64,000 nt of DNA, taken from the NCBI RefSeq assembly GCF_002120225.1, contig NZ_LAPZ01000001.1, positions 124,001 to 188,000 of the forward strand, given 5' to 3'. A program made the position numbers and the translations under genes. This stretch comes from Tenacibaculum holothuriorum. GTDB taxonomy: Bacteria; Bacteroidota; Bacteroidia; Flavobacteriales; Flavobacteriaceae. Below the pieces are notes generated by a model. The model was not told where the DNA came from. It did no database searches and saw only the letters and a program-made list of their open reading frames with translations. This document shows, piece by piece, positions 23,919-32,583 of the stretch (position 1 is its first letter; each line of letters begins with the position of its first letter).

Positions 23919-25748
23919 TTAGTTTATTGATTGCATGGTTACTAACTTAAAGTATTCACCTTTTTTATCTAATAATTCTTGATGTTTTCCTTGTTCTACT
24001 ATTTGTCCTTTTCTAAGAACAACAATATTATCAGCTTTTTGAATGGTAGATAACCTATGAGCAATTACTAAAGAAGTTCTATTCTCCATCATTTTATCTA
24101 AAGCTGTTTGAACTAATTGTTCTGACTCTGTATCTAGGGCAGAAGTAGCTTCATCTAAAATCATTATTGGAGGATTTTTAAGAACCGCTCTCGCAATACT
24201 TAAACGTTGTTTTTGACCACCTGATAACATATTACCACTATCACCAATATTAGTATTGTATTGCTCTGGTAAATCTTTTATAAACTCATGAGCATTCGCA
24301 ATGTTAGATGCTTCGGTAACTTTTTCTAAGTCAGTGTTTTTAGTACCCAGAGAAATATTATTGTATACAGTATCGTTAAATAAAATAGAGTCTTGAGTAA
24401 CAATTCCCATGAGTTGACGTAAATCGTGCTTAGAGATATCTTTTATATTAACTCCATCAATTAAAATTTCTCCTTTATTTACATCATAAAAACGAGTAAG
24501 TAAATTTGCTAATGTAGATTTACCACTACCAGATTGACCAACTAAAGCAACAGATTCTCCTTTAGGTATTTTTAATGAGAAATCTTTTAAAACATATTCG
24601 TCTTTATATTTAAACCATATGTTTTTAAATTCTACTTGTTTGTTAAAACCTTCTTTAATAGTAGCATTTTTTTTATTCTTTATAGGATTTTCTGCTTCTA
24701 AAATTTCTAGAATTCTTTGAGCAGAAGCATTTCCTTTTTGAATTCCATAAAAAGCAGCTGAAATAGCTTTTGCAGGATTCAATATTAGATAGAACAAACC
24801 AATGTAACCGAAAAATTCTTGAGGCTGCATAGAGCTATTATTACCTAAAACTAATTTACCTCCGAACCATAAAATTATAACAATAGTAACAGTTCCTAAA
24901 AACTCACTTGTAGGAGAAGCCAAACGTTTTCTTTGAATTACCCCATTCATAAGTGTGTAAAAATTATATGTAGACTTTTCAAATTTACTTTGAGCTTTAT
25001 CTTCTGCAGTAAAACCTTTAATAATTTTTAATCCACCAATGGTTTCTTCCAAAATAGAGAGTGTATTACCCATTTCCTTTTGAGCTTTTAAAGCTGAATG
25101 TTTTAGCTTTTTACTAATTGCAGAGATAATATAACCTGAAATAGGTAATAAAATAAAAACAAACAGGGTAAGCTTAACACTAATAGCTAACATAGAAATT
25201 AGGGTTAAAACTATTGTTAAAGGCTCTCTAACTAAAGCTTCAAAAGAATTTAAAAAAGAAACTTCAACTTCTTGAACATCAGAAGTAGTTCTTGCAATTA
25301 AATCTCCTTTTTTTTGATCTGAAAAATAACCTAACGGAAGTTCTAAAAACTTAGCATAAATTTCATTCCTTATATCTTTAACACATCCATTTTGTAAAAA
25401 AGAAAGAACATACGAAGCCAAGTATCTAAAGATGTTTTTACCTAAGAATAAAATTAAGGTTAATCCGCATATATAAAGTAATGCTTGCTCTACACCACCT
25501 GCATCTATTAATTGAGATAATTTATAGTTAAGGTTTCCAGATACATATTTGTATATCTTACCTATACCTTCATATTTCGTAGGAGACATGACCTTTTCTT
25601 CTTTACCAAATAATATACCTAATAATGGAATAAAAGCTAAAACTGATAAAACATTAAAAATAGCATACAATACATTAAAAAGTATATTAAGAGCCATATA
25701 CTTTTTATAAGGTAAAACAAAACGAATTATTTTTCTAAAAGGAGACAT
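23919..25748 (-). CDS. MsbA-like ABC exporter (fused TMD-NBD)
   Basis: 609 residues. Six transmembrane helices occupy about 1-330, and the ATPase domain about 365-605. Visible are Walker A 'GQSGSGKSTLAN', Q-loop 'MGIVTQDSILF', signature 'LSGGQKQRLSIARAVL', Walker B 'IMILDEATSALD' and H-loop 'VIAHRLST'. It acts as a homodimer in the inner membrane. MsbA-type lipid A-core flipping is likely because the genome needs one and the neighbours include a GT2, but a drug or lipid exporter cannot be excluded. It follows the phosphosugar mutase gene directly, with no gap between that stop and this start. Confidence 0.9.
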   Translation of the reverse strand: MSPFRKIIRFVLPYKKYMALNILFNVLYAIFNVLSVLAFIPLLGILFGKEEKVMSPTKYEGIGKIYKYVSGNLNYKLSQLIDAGGVEQALLYICGLTLILFLGKNIFRYLASYVLSFLQNGCVKDIRNEIYAKFLELPLGYFSDQKKGDLIARTTSDVQEVEVSFLNSFEALVREPLTIVLTLISMLAISVKLTLFVFILLPISGYIISAISKKLKHSALKAQKEMGNTLSILEETIGGLKIIKGFTAEDKAQSKFEKSTYNFYTLMNGVIQRKRLASPTSEFLGTVTIVIILWFGGKLVLGNNSSMQPQEFFGYIGLFYLILNPAKAISAAFYGIQKGNASAQRILEILEAENPIKNKKNATIKEGFNKQVEFKNIWFKYKDEYVLKDFSLKIPKGESVALVGQSGSGKSTLANLLTRFYDVNKGEILIDGVNIKDISKHDLRQLMGIVTQDSILFNDTVYNNISLGTKNTDLEKVTEASNIANAHEFIKDLPEQYNTNIGDSGNMLSGGQKQRLSIARAVLKNPPIMILDEATSALDTESEQLVQTALDKMMENRTSLVIAHRLSTIQKADNIVVLRKGQIVEQGKHQELLDKKGEYFKLVTMQSIN

Positions 25749-27458
25749 CTATAAATTTAATTCTTTAATTATTCGTTGAATTTTAGCATCTAACTCTGCT
25801 TCAATTTCTTTAGCCTTTTCTGTTGAAGTTAATTTAGATTTTACACTAAAATAAAATTTAATTTTAGGTTCTGTTCCACTTGGTCTAGCAGCTATTTTGG
25901 TTCCGTTTTCGGTATGATAAATTAATACGTTTGATTTTGGAACATCAATAGTTGATTCTTCTCCTGTAATTAAATTCTTTTTGGTTGAAGTTTGATAGTC
26001 GTATAAAAACTCAACATCTTCTCCATCAATTGTTTTTAATGGATTGTTACGTAAATCAACCATCATTTGCTTGATTTGTGCAGCACCGTCCATTCCTTTT
26101 TTAACTAAAGAAATTAAATGTTCTTTGTAAAAATGATGACGTGTATATAAATTTAATAGTTCATTATAAAAAGAACTATTTTTACTCTTAGCATCGGCAG
26201 CAATTTCACAAGCCAATAGAGCAGAGGTAACAGCATCTTTATCGCGAACAAAATCACCAACCATATAACCAAAACTTTCTTCTCCACCACCAATGAAATC
26301 TAATTCAGGATGATCTTTAATCATTTTAGCAATCCATTTAAAACCAGTTAATCCTACTTTAGTTTCAACTCCGTAAGAATCTGCAATTTCATTAACAAGA
26401 TGAGTAGAAACAATAGTAGAGCCAATAAATTGATTCCCATTTAGTTTATCTTGTTTTTTCCAATCGTTTATTAAGAAATTGGTCATCATACTCATGGTTT
26501 GATTTCCGTTTAATAACTTCATATTTCCATCAATGTCACGAACAGCAATTCCTATTCTATCAGAATCTGGATCGGTTCCAAGAACAATATCTGAATCAAT
26601 TTTATTAGCTAAATCTATAGCCATTTGTAATGCTTCTGGCTCTTCTGGGTTTGGAGACTTTACGGTTGGAAAATCTCCATCAGGAGTTGCTTGTTCTTCA
26701 ACAATATGAATTTGAGTATATCCAGCACGTTTTAAAACTTCAGGAATTAATTTGATAGAAGTTCCGTGTAAAGAAGTGAATACAATTTTTAAATCTTCAC
26801 GTCCTTTAATGTTAAAAGTTCCATTTTGTAATGATGCTTTCCAAAAGGCTTCATCAATTTCACTTCCAATAGTAGAAATTAAACTTTCATTAGCATCAAA
26901 ATTAATTTGAGAATATTCTAATGAATTAACTTCTTCTATAATTTCTTTATCTTGAGGAGGAACAATTTGTCCACCATCTGTCCAATATACTTTGTACCCG
27001 TTATATTCTGGTGGATTGTGAGATGCGGTTAATACAATTCCTGCATCACAGTTTAAATAATTTACAGCGAATGATAACTCTGGAGTTGGGCGTAAATCTT
27101 CAAAAAGAAATACTTTAATATTATTTGCGGAAAGTACATTTGCAACTACCTGAGCTAACCATTTGCTATCATGACGACAGTCGTAGCCAATTGCTACTTT
27201 TACTTCTTTATTCGGATAAGATTTATTTAAGTAATTACTTAAACCTTGGGTTGCTTTACCTAATGTATATTTATTTATTCTATTAGTACCAGCTCCTACG
27301 ATACCTCGCATACCACCTGTACCAAATTCTAAGTTCTTGTAAAATCTATCAGCTAAATCTTCAGATTGAGTGTCAATTAATTGTTGAATTTCTGTTTGTG
27401 TTTCAGTATCAAAAGTATCTGAAAGCCACAATTTAGCGTTGTTTAAAATATCGTTCAT
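25749..27458 (-). CDS. phospho-sugar mutase (phosphoglucomutase/phosphomannomutase)
   Basis: 569 residues, the long PGM2-like alpha-D-phosphohexomutase form. Seen are 'FGTGGMRGIVGAGTNRINKYT' near the start, phosphoserine loop 'GIVLTASHNPPEYNGYKVYW' (about 134-153), Mg loop 'LGTDPDSDRIGIAV', sugar loop 'GGGEESFGY' and phosphate loop 'RPSGTEPKIKFYF'. It interconverts hexose-1-P and hexose-6-P for nucleotide-sugar and glycan synthesis. It lies between the GT2 and MsbA-like genes on the same strand, consistent with envelope-glycan supply. It is distinct from the GlmM at 11745. Confidence 0.93.
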   Translation of the reverse strand: MNDILNNAKLWLSDTFDTETQTEIQQLIDTQSEDLADRFYKNLEFGTGGMRGIVGAGTNRINKYTLGKATQGLSNYLNKSYPNKEVKVAIGYDCRHDSKWLAQVVANVLSANNIKVFLFEDLRPTPELSFAVNYLNCDAGIVLTASHNPPEYNGYKVYWTDGGQIVPPQDKEIIEEVNSLEYSQINFDANESLISTIGSEIDEAFWKASLQNGTFNIKGREDLKIVFTSLHGTSIKLIPEVLKRAGYTQIHIVEEQATPDGDFPTVKSPNPEEPEALQMAIDLANKIDSDIVLGTDPDSDRIGIAVRDIDGNMKLLNGNQTMSMMTNFLINDWKKQDKLNGNQFIGSTIVSTHLVNEIADSYGVETKVGLTGFKWIAKMIKDHPELDFIGGGEESFGYMVGDFVRDKDAVTSALLACEIAADAKSKNSSFYNELLNLYTRHHFYKEHLISLVKKGMDGAAQIKQMMVDLRNNPLKTIDGEDVEFLYDYQTSTKKNLITGEESTIDVPKSNVLIYHTENGTKIAARPSGTEPKIKFYFSVKSKLTSTEKAKEIEAELDAKIQRIIKELNL

Positions 27459-27490
27459 TTACTAAAATTAAAAGCGTGTAAAGTTACAAT

Positions 27491-28447
27491 TTAAAAGTTT
27501 AATTGTTTTTTTATCTTATAGTGTTTTTGTTGCGGAGTACTTTTAATGATAAGCTCACCTATAAAACCAGCAAGAAATAATAGAGTACCGATAACCATTG
27601 ACGTTAAGGCTATATAAAACCACGGATTACTTGTAACTAATATTGTTTTTAAACCTTGAGAAAGTCTATACAGTTTCATAGCGCCAATGTAAAAGGCAGA
27701 AAAGAAACCAAAAAAGAACATTAGTGTGCCCCAAAGGCCAAAAAAGTGCATGGGTCTTTTACCAAATTTTGATAAGAATGAAATAGTAATTAAATCTAAA
27801 AAACCATTGATAAAACGATCTATGCCAAATTTAGTAACTCCATATTTACGAGCTTGATGTTGTACGATTTTTTCTCCAATGTTATGAAAACCTTCGTTTT
27901 TTGCTAAAACAGGAATGTAACGGTGCATTTCACCACTTACTTTTACGGTTTTTATAACTTCATTTTTATAAGCCTTTAAACCACAATTAAAATCATGTAA
28001 GCTTAAACCTGAAGTTTTTCTCGCTGCCCAATTGAATAGTTTTGATGGAATATTTTTGGTAATAACATTATCATAGCGTTTTTTCTTCCATCCAGAAACT
28101 AAGTCGTAATTTTCTTTTATAATTAAGTTATAAAGTTCTGGAATTTCATCTGGACTGTCTTGTAAATCAGCATCCATAGTAATTACAACATCACCTTTTG
28201 CTAAATTAAAACCAGCGTCTAATGCTTGAGATTTTCCATAGTTACGCTGAAAACGTATTCCTTTTACTTGAGAATGTTCTTGTGATAATTTTTCAATTAT
28301 TTCCCATGAAGTATCAGTACTTCCATCATCAATAAAAACTACTTCGTATAAAAACTGATTGGACTGCATAACCTTTGCAATCCAATCATATAATTCTTGT
28401 AAACTTTCTTCTTCATTAAGAAGTGGTATTACTACCGATATATTCAT
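27491..28447 (-). CDS. GT2 family dolichyl-phosphate-mannose-synthase-like glycosyltransferase
   Basis: 318 residues. The GT-A catalytic domain (about 1-215) shows 'ISVVIPLLNEEESLQELYDWI', 'VFIDDGSTDTSW' (UDP-binding Asp), 'GDVVITMDADLQDSPDEIPEL' (DxD) and 'SGWKKKRYD'. Two C-terminal transmembrane helices (about 232-262 and 273-300) match the GtrB/ArnC/DPM1 branch, which loads a sugar onto polyprenyl phosphate at the inner leaflet. It heads a leftward set with the phosphosugar mutase and the MsbA-like exporter, consistent with lipid-linked sugar or lipid A modification. The sugar is unknown. Confidence 0.92.
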   Translation of the reverse strand: MNISVVIPLLNEEESLQELYDWIAKVMQSNQFLYEVVFIDDGSTDTSWEIIEKLSQEHSQVKGIRFQRNYGKSQALDAGFNLAKGDVVITMDADLQDSPDEIPELYNLIIKENYDLVSGWKKKRYDNVITKNIPSKLFNWAARKTSGLSLHDFNCGLKAYKNEVIKTVKVSGEMHRYIPVLAKNEGFHNIGEKIVQHQARKYGVTKFGIDRFINGFLDLITISFLSKFGKRPMHFFGLWGTLMFFFGFFSAFYIGAMKLYRLSQGLKTILVTSNPWFYIALTSMVIGTLLFLAGFIGELIIKSTPQQKHYKIKKQLNF

Positions 28448-28529
28448 AAAATTTATGTCTGAAATATTAAGAATGTAAAATTACAAATACTTTAGGAGAA
28501 AATGTAATTTTATTATTCTTAAACAATTC

Positions 28530-29051
28530 TTAATATTGATCTTCTTCTGTTTTCTTCATAACAGCGCCTGCAATTGCAGAAATAATAAATCCATAAATTG
28601 CAAAACCAATTAAAGCAAAAGCAGAAGAAATAATAGGACCTTGGAATTTTTGAGCCATTTCCATACTTGCTTCTACTTGATCTTCATCCATACCAGAATC
28701 AATATATTGTTGTTTTACATATTCCATTTTTTGTTGAGCGAAATCTGGCTCAATAAAGTTTTCAAAAACTTGTTGGTAACAAATAGCAATTAAAGTACTA
28801 ATTAGCATAATACCAACACCAGTTTTAACTGCTTGTCCCCAAGACATAAAACCATTGTTGTCTGATTTAAATTTTTTAATACCCAAAACAATTAATGCAA
28901 TAGGAAGTACAAATCCAAGGGTTCCAAAAACCCAACCAGGATTAAAACTTTTATCCATTGCATAAATAACCATATTGAGCATTATTGATAAAACTCCTAA
29001 GATTATACCATAGTTTAAAATAATACTTTTACTGTTAGCTTGATTTTCCAT
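28530..29051 (-). CDS. DUF4199 membrane protein
   Basis: 173 residues with four hydrophobic helices: about 13-31, 39-57, 75-97 and 137-160. The family hallmark is the 'LGIKKFKSDNNGFMSWGQAVKTGVGIMLISTLI' region, and a charged segment with 'FAQQKMEYVKQQYIDSGMDEDQVE' precedes the last helix. DUF4199 is Bacteroidota-specific, inner-membrane and of unknown function, often directly upstream of the GT2 found here. A -7 box (TATATTTG, minus strand, 29075-29082) precedes it by 23 bases. Confidence 0.9.
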   Translation of the reverse strand: MENQANSKSIILNYGIILGVLSIMLNMVIYAMDKSFNPGWVFGTLGFVLPIALIVLGIKKFKSDNNGFMSWGQAVKTGVGIMLISTLIAICYQQVFENFIEPDFAQQKMEYVKQQYIDSGMDEDQVEASMEMAQKFQGPIISSAFALIGFAIYGFIISAIAGAVMKKTEEDQY

Positions 29052-29074
29052 TGTGTAATTTTTAGTTAGTTGAA

Positions 29075-29082
29075 CAAATATA
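29075..29082 (-). promoter_or_regulatory. -7 box of the DUF4199-GT2-mutase-ABC operon
   Basis: The minus strand reads TATATTTG, an exact TAnnTTTG match, 23 bases before the ATG at 29051. The remaining 29083-29195 bases toward the SRP RNA are very AT-rich with homopolymer A/T runs and no other feature I can support. Confidence 0.5.
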
Positions 29083-29195
29083 TAGTTTTATAGTGAAGCT
29101 ATATTTTTTAGAAAATAAAAATCAAAAAAATATAACAACAATCAATTAGTATTCAAAAACTTAGAAATGTTACAGTTTTTTTTGATTTTTTTTCC

Positions 29196-29227
29196 TTGTT
29201 TATTAGAAAAAAAAGATCGTATCTTTG
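29196..29227 (+). promoter_or_regulatory. SRP RNA promoter (-33 TTG, -7 TATCTTTG)
   Basis: TTG at 29196-29198 and TATCTTTG at 29220-29227 are separated by 21 bases, close to the flavobacterial spacing, and the RNA begins a few bases downstream. Confidence 0.7.
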
Positions 29228-29230
29228 CAG

Positions 29231-29330
29231 CGGCAAGTTCTACACAACCAGCTCCCTTTGAATCCCCCAGGGCGGGAACGCAGCAAGGGTATTAGGTCGT
29301 AGCGGTGTGATGTAGGTAGCTTGCCATTTT
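29231..29330 (+). ncRNA. ffs: signal recognition particle RNA (small bacterial 4.5S type)
   Basis: The conserved domain IV is visible as CCCCCAGGGCGGGAACGC followed by AGCAAGGGTA, the Bacteroidota form of the Ffh-binding asymmetric and symmetric loops. The ends pair: GGCAAG (29232-29237) with CTTGCC (29320-29325), and TTCTACA with TGTAGGTA just inside. The terminal stem followed by A-T6 acts as terminator. A good promoter lies directly upstream. The RNA binds Ffh and targets membrane proteins to SecYEG. The closing bases are approximate. Confidence 0.92.
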
Positions 29331-29347
29331 TTGTGTCCGCTATTTTC

Positions 29348-30262
29348 TTATTCATTTTCTCTTTTAGAGCTTCTCGGATGAAATCTTTCTACAGTATTTA
29401 TTAATTGTGTTTTATTTTGGTGAGCATAAATTTCAGTAGTAGTAATGCTTTCATGCCCTAATAATTGTTGAATAACTCTTAAATCTGCTCCTTTAGAGAG
29501 TAAATAAGTAGCAAAAGAATGACGTAATGTGTGTGGACCTACCTTTTTTTGAATATTAGCTTTTACCGCTAAGTCTTTTAAAATAAGAAATATCATTTGT
29601 CGTGTTAACCTTTTTCCTCTTCTATTCAGAAATAAAATATCTTCATCTTCTTTTTTAGGAACTATTTTAGATCTGAAATGAAAGACATAAGAATTTATTA
29701 AATGCATAGTAGTATGATGTATAGGAACAAATCGATATTTATTCCCTTTCCCTAGAATTTTTATATATCCATCCTCAAAAAATAGATCTGATAATTGTAG
29801 ATTGATTAACTCACTTACGCGTAAACCACAACTGTACAAGGTTTCTATAATAGTTTTGTTACGTTCTCCTTGCGGATGGCTTAAATCTATTTCAGCAATA
29901 ATTTTATTAACTTCTTCTTTTTCTAAAGTATTAGGGAAGTGTTTTCCAACTTTTGGGCTCTCGATTAAATTGGTAGGGTTATCTTCTCTATAATCTTCAA
30001 AAACTAGGTAATTGAAAAAGCTTTTTAACCCAGAAATTAGTCGAGCTTGACTTCTAGCACTAATTTTTTTACTTTCTTCATAAATAAATTGCTGAATATT
30101 TTCTGACTTTATGTTTATTGGAGAAACTAATAAGTTATGATTTTTTAAAAAATTTGATAGTTTAAGAACATCTCTTTTATAGCTGTTGATTGAATTTTGA
30201 GATAAGTTTCTTTCTATTTTTAGGTAGTCGGTATAGTCTTTTATTGCTTGTTTCCAGTTCAA
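29348..30262 (-). CDS. xerD: XerD-type tyrosine recombinase
   Basis: 304 residues, start codon TTG at 30262 (MNWKQAIKDY, the usual flavobacterial XerD beginning). The N-terminal SAM-like core-binding domain covers about 3-88, and the catalytic domain has the full set Arg148, Lys172, His244, Arg247, His270 and Tyr279. With a partner, or alone, it resolves chromosome dimers at dif. It ends 17 bases from the SRP RNA terminator on the opposite strand. Its conserved housekeeping position and intact catalytic set argue against a mobile-element integrase; no dif site is recognised here. Confidence 0.92.
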   Translation of the reverse strand: MNWKQAIKDYTDYLKIERNLSQNSINSYKRDVLKLSNFLKNHNLLVSPINIKSENIQQFIYEESKKISARSQARLISGLKSFFNYLVFEDYREDNPTNLIESPKVGKHFPNTLEKEEVNKIIAEIDLSHPQGERNKTIIETLYSCGLRVSELINLQLSDLFFEDGYIKILGKGNKYRFVPIHHTTMHLINSYVFHFRSKIVPKKEDEDILFLNRRGKRLTRQMIFLILKDLAVKANIQKKVGPHTLRHSFATYLLSKGADLRVIQQLLGHESITTTEIYAHQNKTQLINTVERFHPRSSKRENE

Positions 30263-30392
30263 ATGAAAAGTGTGTTAAATTTAATTAATTGAAAATTAAA
30301 AACTTAAAATTAGTGAAGTAAAATTTATAATTTATTAACGTTTTAAATGGTAATTATAAGCTACATTCGCGCCTCAAAATTAAATTAAAATT

Positions 30393-30863
30393 ATGAAAAA
30401 ATTATTAATGATTGCTATGATGGCATTTGGTGTTGCCGTTAACGCACAAGAGGGAGAGTTAAACGTAGGAGGTACAATTGGTTTACCTGTAGGTGATTCT
30501 AGTAATGCAAATGTTACAGGAGCTATTGAAGCTAACTATTTATTTAAAGTTTCTGAAGACTTTAAAGTTGGTCCAGCTGTATCTTATTTACATTTTCAAC
30601 AGGATGGTGCAGATGCTGCATTTTTACCATTAGCTGCTGCTACTCGTTATCAATTAGATGATAAGTTCATTTTAGGAGCTGATTTAGGTTACGGTATTGG
30701 AGTTAGACCATCAGGAGCAACAAGTGGTTTCTATTACAGACCAATGGTTGGATACCAATTAACTAATAAAATTACTCTTCATGCAGATTATACAGGAGTA
30801 GCTTTAGATGGTGTTAATGCTTCAACTATTGGAATTGGAGGAACTTATTCTTTTTCTTTATAA
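30393..30863 (+). CDS. small outer-membrane beta-barrel protein, tandem copy 1
   Basis: 156 residues with signal peptide MKKLLMIAMMAFGVAVNAQ (cleavage near 19) and about eight amphipathic strands ending 'GIGGTYSFSL'. It shares 'EANYLFKVSEDFKVGPAVSYLHF' and 'GADLGYGIG...FYYRPMVGYQLTNKITLHA' with the next gene, and a similar leader with the third, so the three are tandem paralogues. Likely an OmpW/OmpA-like eight-stranded barrel of unknown ligand. A weak -7-like TACATTCG lies at 30362-30369. It has its own terminator. Confidence 0.85.
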   Translation: MKKLLMIAMMAFGVAVNAQEGELNVGGTIGLPVGDSSNANVTGAIEANYLFKVSEDFKVGPAVSYLHFQQDGADAAFLPLAAATRYQLDDKFILGADLGYGIGVRPSGATSGFYYRPMVGYQLTNKITLHADYTGVALDGVNASTIGIGGTYSFSL

Positions 30864-30888
30864 GATATTTAAAGACTAAATACTTAAA

Positions 30889-30921
30889 AAACATGTTAAT
30901 CAGATTAGCATGTTTTTTTTT
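30889..30921 (+). terminator. terminator of barrel gene copy 1
   Basis: AAACATGTTAATC (30889-30901) pairs with GATTAGCATGTTT (30903-30915) apart from one T-G position, followed by a long T run. Confidence 0.8.
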
Positions 30922-30936
30922 GTAAAAAAAATACTG

Positions 30937-30944
30937 TAAGTTTG
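30937..30944 (+). promoter_or_regulatory. -7 box of barrel gene copy 2
   Basis: TAAGTTTG matches TAnnTTTG and lies 28 bases before the ATG at 30972. It contains the TTG that would start the longest frame, which supports the ATG as the true start. Confidence 0.5.
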
Positions 30945-30971
30945 GTGAAAATTAAACTAAAATTAAAAATT

Positions 30972-31445
30972 ATGAAAAAACTATTATTAGTTATTGCTAT
31001 GGTTGCATTCGGATTTACAGCTAAAGCACAAGATGGAGAGTTTAACTTAGGAGCTAACATAGGTTTTCCTTCTGGGGCTATTTCTAATGCAACTTCTTTT
31101 GCTTTTGGAATTGAAGCTAACTATTTATTTGAAGTTTCTGATAACTTTAAGTTAGGACCATCTGTATCTTATCAACACTTTTTAGGTAAATCTGTAGCAG
31201 GAGTTTCTTTACCATCTGCATCTATTATTCCTATTGCAGCTGCTGGTCGTTTTGGAGTTTCAGACGAATTCACTTTAGGAGCAGATTTAGGTTACGCTGT
31301 AGGAGCTAGTAATGTATCTGGAGGAGCTTTTTATTTTAGACCAATGGTTGGGTATGATATTAGCGAAAAGATAATGTTACAAGCTTTTTATTCAGGAGCT
31401 GATACAATCAATATGTTTGGTGTAGGGGCAATGTTCTCTCTATAA
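30972..31445 (+). CDS. small outer-membrane beta-barrel protein, tandem copy 2
   Basis: 157 residues from the ATG at 30972, giving signal peptide MKKLLLVIAMVAFGFTAKAQ (a TTG start ten codons earlier would spoil it and overlap the promoter). It is clearly paralogous to copy 1: 'GEFNLGANIGFPSG', 'IEANYLFEVSDNFKLGPSVSYQHF', 'GADLGYAVG' and 'FYFRPMVGYDISEKIMLQAFY' align throughout. Predicted eight-stranded barrel ending 'FGVGAMFSL'. No function is assigned. It is bracketed by its own promoter box and a strong terminator, so it is expressed independently of its neighbours. Confidence 0.85.
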   Translation: MKKLLLVIAMVAFGFTAKAQDGEFNLGANIGFPSGAISNATSFAFGIEANYLFEVSDNFKLGPSVSYQHFLGKSVAGVSLPSASIIPIAAAGRFGVSDEFTLGADLGYAVGASNVSGGAFYFRPMVGYDISEKIMLQAFYSGADTINMFGVGAMFSL

Positions 31446-31466
31446 TCATAAGAAACAAAATATTTT

Positions 31467-31497
31467 AAATGCATGCTTATAAGCATGCATTTTTTAT
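31467..31497 (+). terminator. terminator of barrel gene copy 2 (26-bp perfect palindrome)
   Basis: AAATGCATGCTTA (31467-31479) and TAAGCATGCATTT (31480-31492) form a 26-bp uninterrupted palindrome followed by more T residues. Confidence 0.88.
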
Positions 31498-31518
31498 TTA
31501 AAGTTTTGAAAATTCTTT

Positions 31519-31526
31519 TATTTTTG
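31519..31526 (+). promoter_or_regulatory. -7 box of barrel gene copy 3
   Basis: TATTTTTG matches TAnnTTTG, 32 bases before the ATG at 31559. Confidence 0.5.
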
Positions 31527-31558
31527 GCATTTCAAAAATTAAAATATTTAAGAAAATT

Positions 31559-32086
31559 ATGAAAAGATTATTATTAATTGCTATGATGGCTGTTGGATTA
31601 ACTGTTACAGCTCAAGAAACTAATTTTGGTGTTATTGGAGGTTTTAATATGACTTCAATATCTACAACTGATTCTTCAGCAGGAATACCTTTAACTTTAT
31701 CTGTAAACGGAAGTGGTTTTTTTGCAGGTTTTTTCGTAGATTTTGAAGTTTCAGATAAATTTTCAATTCAACCAGAACTGACTTATTCTGCAGGATTTAA
31801 GAATGGAGATTCTGTTAATTCAATAACAATGCCGATATTAGCTAAGTTTTACGTTTCAGATAAATTTTCACTACAAGCAGGACCTATGTTAGATTTAGTT
31901 GTAGATGAAACGCCTCAAGAAGCTAATAATTTTGGTTTAGGATTAGCTGGAGGAATAGGTTATGACGTAGATGAAAATGTTTTAATTGTTTTTAGATATT
32001 CTCTAGGTTTAACAAATAGAGTAAATCTAAATAATATTTCACAAAAAGTTGATTATCTTCAAATTGGTGTAGGTTATAAATTCTAA
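31559..32086 (+). CDS. small outer-membrane beta-barrel protein, tandem copy 3
   Basis: 175 residues with signal peptide MKRLLLIAMMAVGLTVTAQ and a PorT-like opening 'TNFGVIGGFNMTSIS'. Strand pairs such as 'FFVDFEVSDKFSIQPELTY' and 'FYVSDKFSLQAGPMLDLVV' are internal near-repeats, and the chain ends 'YLQIGVGYKF' with C-terminal Phe. Its leader peptide resembles those of copies 1 and 2, but the barrel is closer to the outer_membrane_beta-barrel_2 (PorT) group, so it may be a more distant relative placed next to them. Function unknown. Confidence 0.84.
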   Translation: MKRLLLIAMMAVGLTVTAQETNFGVIGGFNMTSISTTDSSAGIPLTLSVNGSGFFAGFFVDFEVSDKFSIQPELTYSAGFKNGDSVNSITMPILAKFYVSDKFSLQAGPMLDLVVDETPQEANNFGLGLAGGIGYDVDENVLIVFRYSLGLTNRVNLNNISQKVDYLQIGVGYKF

Positions 32087-32105
32087 TCAAGATAAAATTA
32101 TATGT

Positions 32106-32137
32106 AAAAGGAAGCAAATTTGCTTCCTTTTTTTGTT
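32106..32137 (+). terminator. terminator of barrel gene copy 3
   Basis: AAAGGAAGCAAA (32107-32118) pairs with TTTGCTTCCTTT (32119-32130) and continues in T's. Confidence 0.88.
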
Positions 32138-32166
32138 TATAAAAGTATTCCCGTTATTTTTAGCCA

Positions 32167-32583
32167 ATGAAAAAAATTATCATAATAAATGGCCCTAACT
32201 TAAATTTGTTAGGAAAAAGAGAACCAACAATTTATGGTTCTAGCTCTTTTGAAGATTTTTACAAAGCATTAAAAGAAAAATATTCAGAGGTAGAATTAGA
32301 TTATTTTCAATCGAATATAGAGGGTGAACTAATAAATAAACTTCACGAAGTTGGTTTTGATTTTGATGGAATTGTTTTAAATGCAGCTGCTTATACACAT
32401 ACTTCAGTCGGAATAGGAGATGCAGTAAAAGGATTAGAAACTCCTGTTGTAGAAGTGCATATTTCAAATGTACATTCTAGAGAGGAATTTAGACATGTAA
32501 GTTTTATTGCACCCAATACTAAAGGAGTTATTACAGGTTTTGGCTTACAAAGCTACGAGTTGGCAATTCAAAGTTTCTTGTAA
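32167..32583 (+). CDS. aroQ: type II 3-dehydroquinate dehydratase
   Basis: 138 residues, full length. The signature 'IIINGPNLNLLGKREPTIYGSSSFEDF' carries the catalytic Arg and Tyr, 'VLNAAAYTHTSVGIGDAVKGL' the conserved Asn, and 'VEVHISNVHSREEFRHVSFIAPNTKGVITGFG' the catalytic His. It converts 3-dehydroquinate to 3-dehydroshikimate in the shikimate pathway. Its 3' end overlaps the oppositely oriented DUF4105 gene by 16 bases with no terminator between. A -7-like TATTTTTA lies just 5 bases before the ATG, so a very short leader is possible. Confidence 0.96.
   Translation: MKKIIIINGPNLNLLGKREPTIYGSSSFEDFYKALKEKYSEVELDYFQSNIEGELINKLHEVGFDFDGIVLNAAAYTHTSVGIGDAVKGLETPVVEVHISNVHSREEFRHVSFIAPNTKGVITGFGLQSYELAIQSFL

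Noticed and set aside
29348-30262. Tyrosine recombinase as evidence of an integrated element
   Set aside because: It is a standard XerD in its usual chromosomal context beside the SRP RNA, with no attachment repeats or cargo genes.
31467-31492. 26-bp palindrome as a regulator binding site
   Set aside because: Its position right after a stop codon and its T-tail fit a terminator better.
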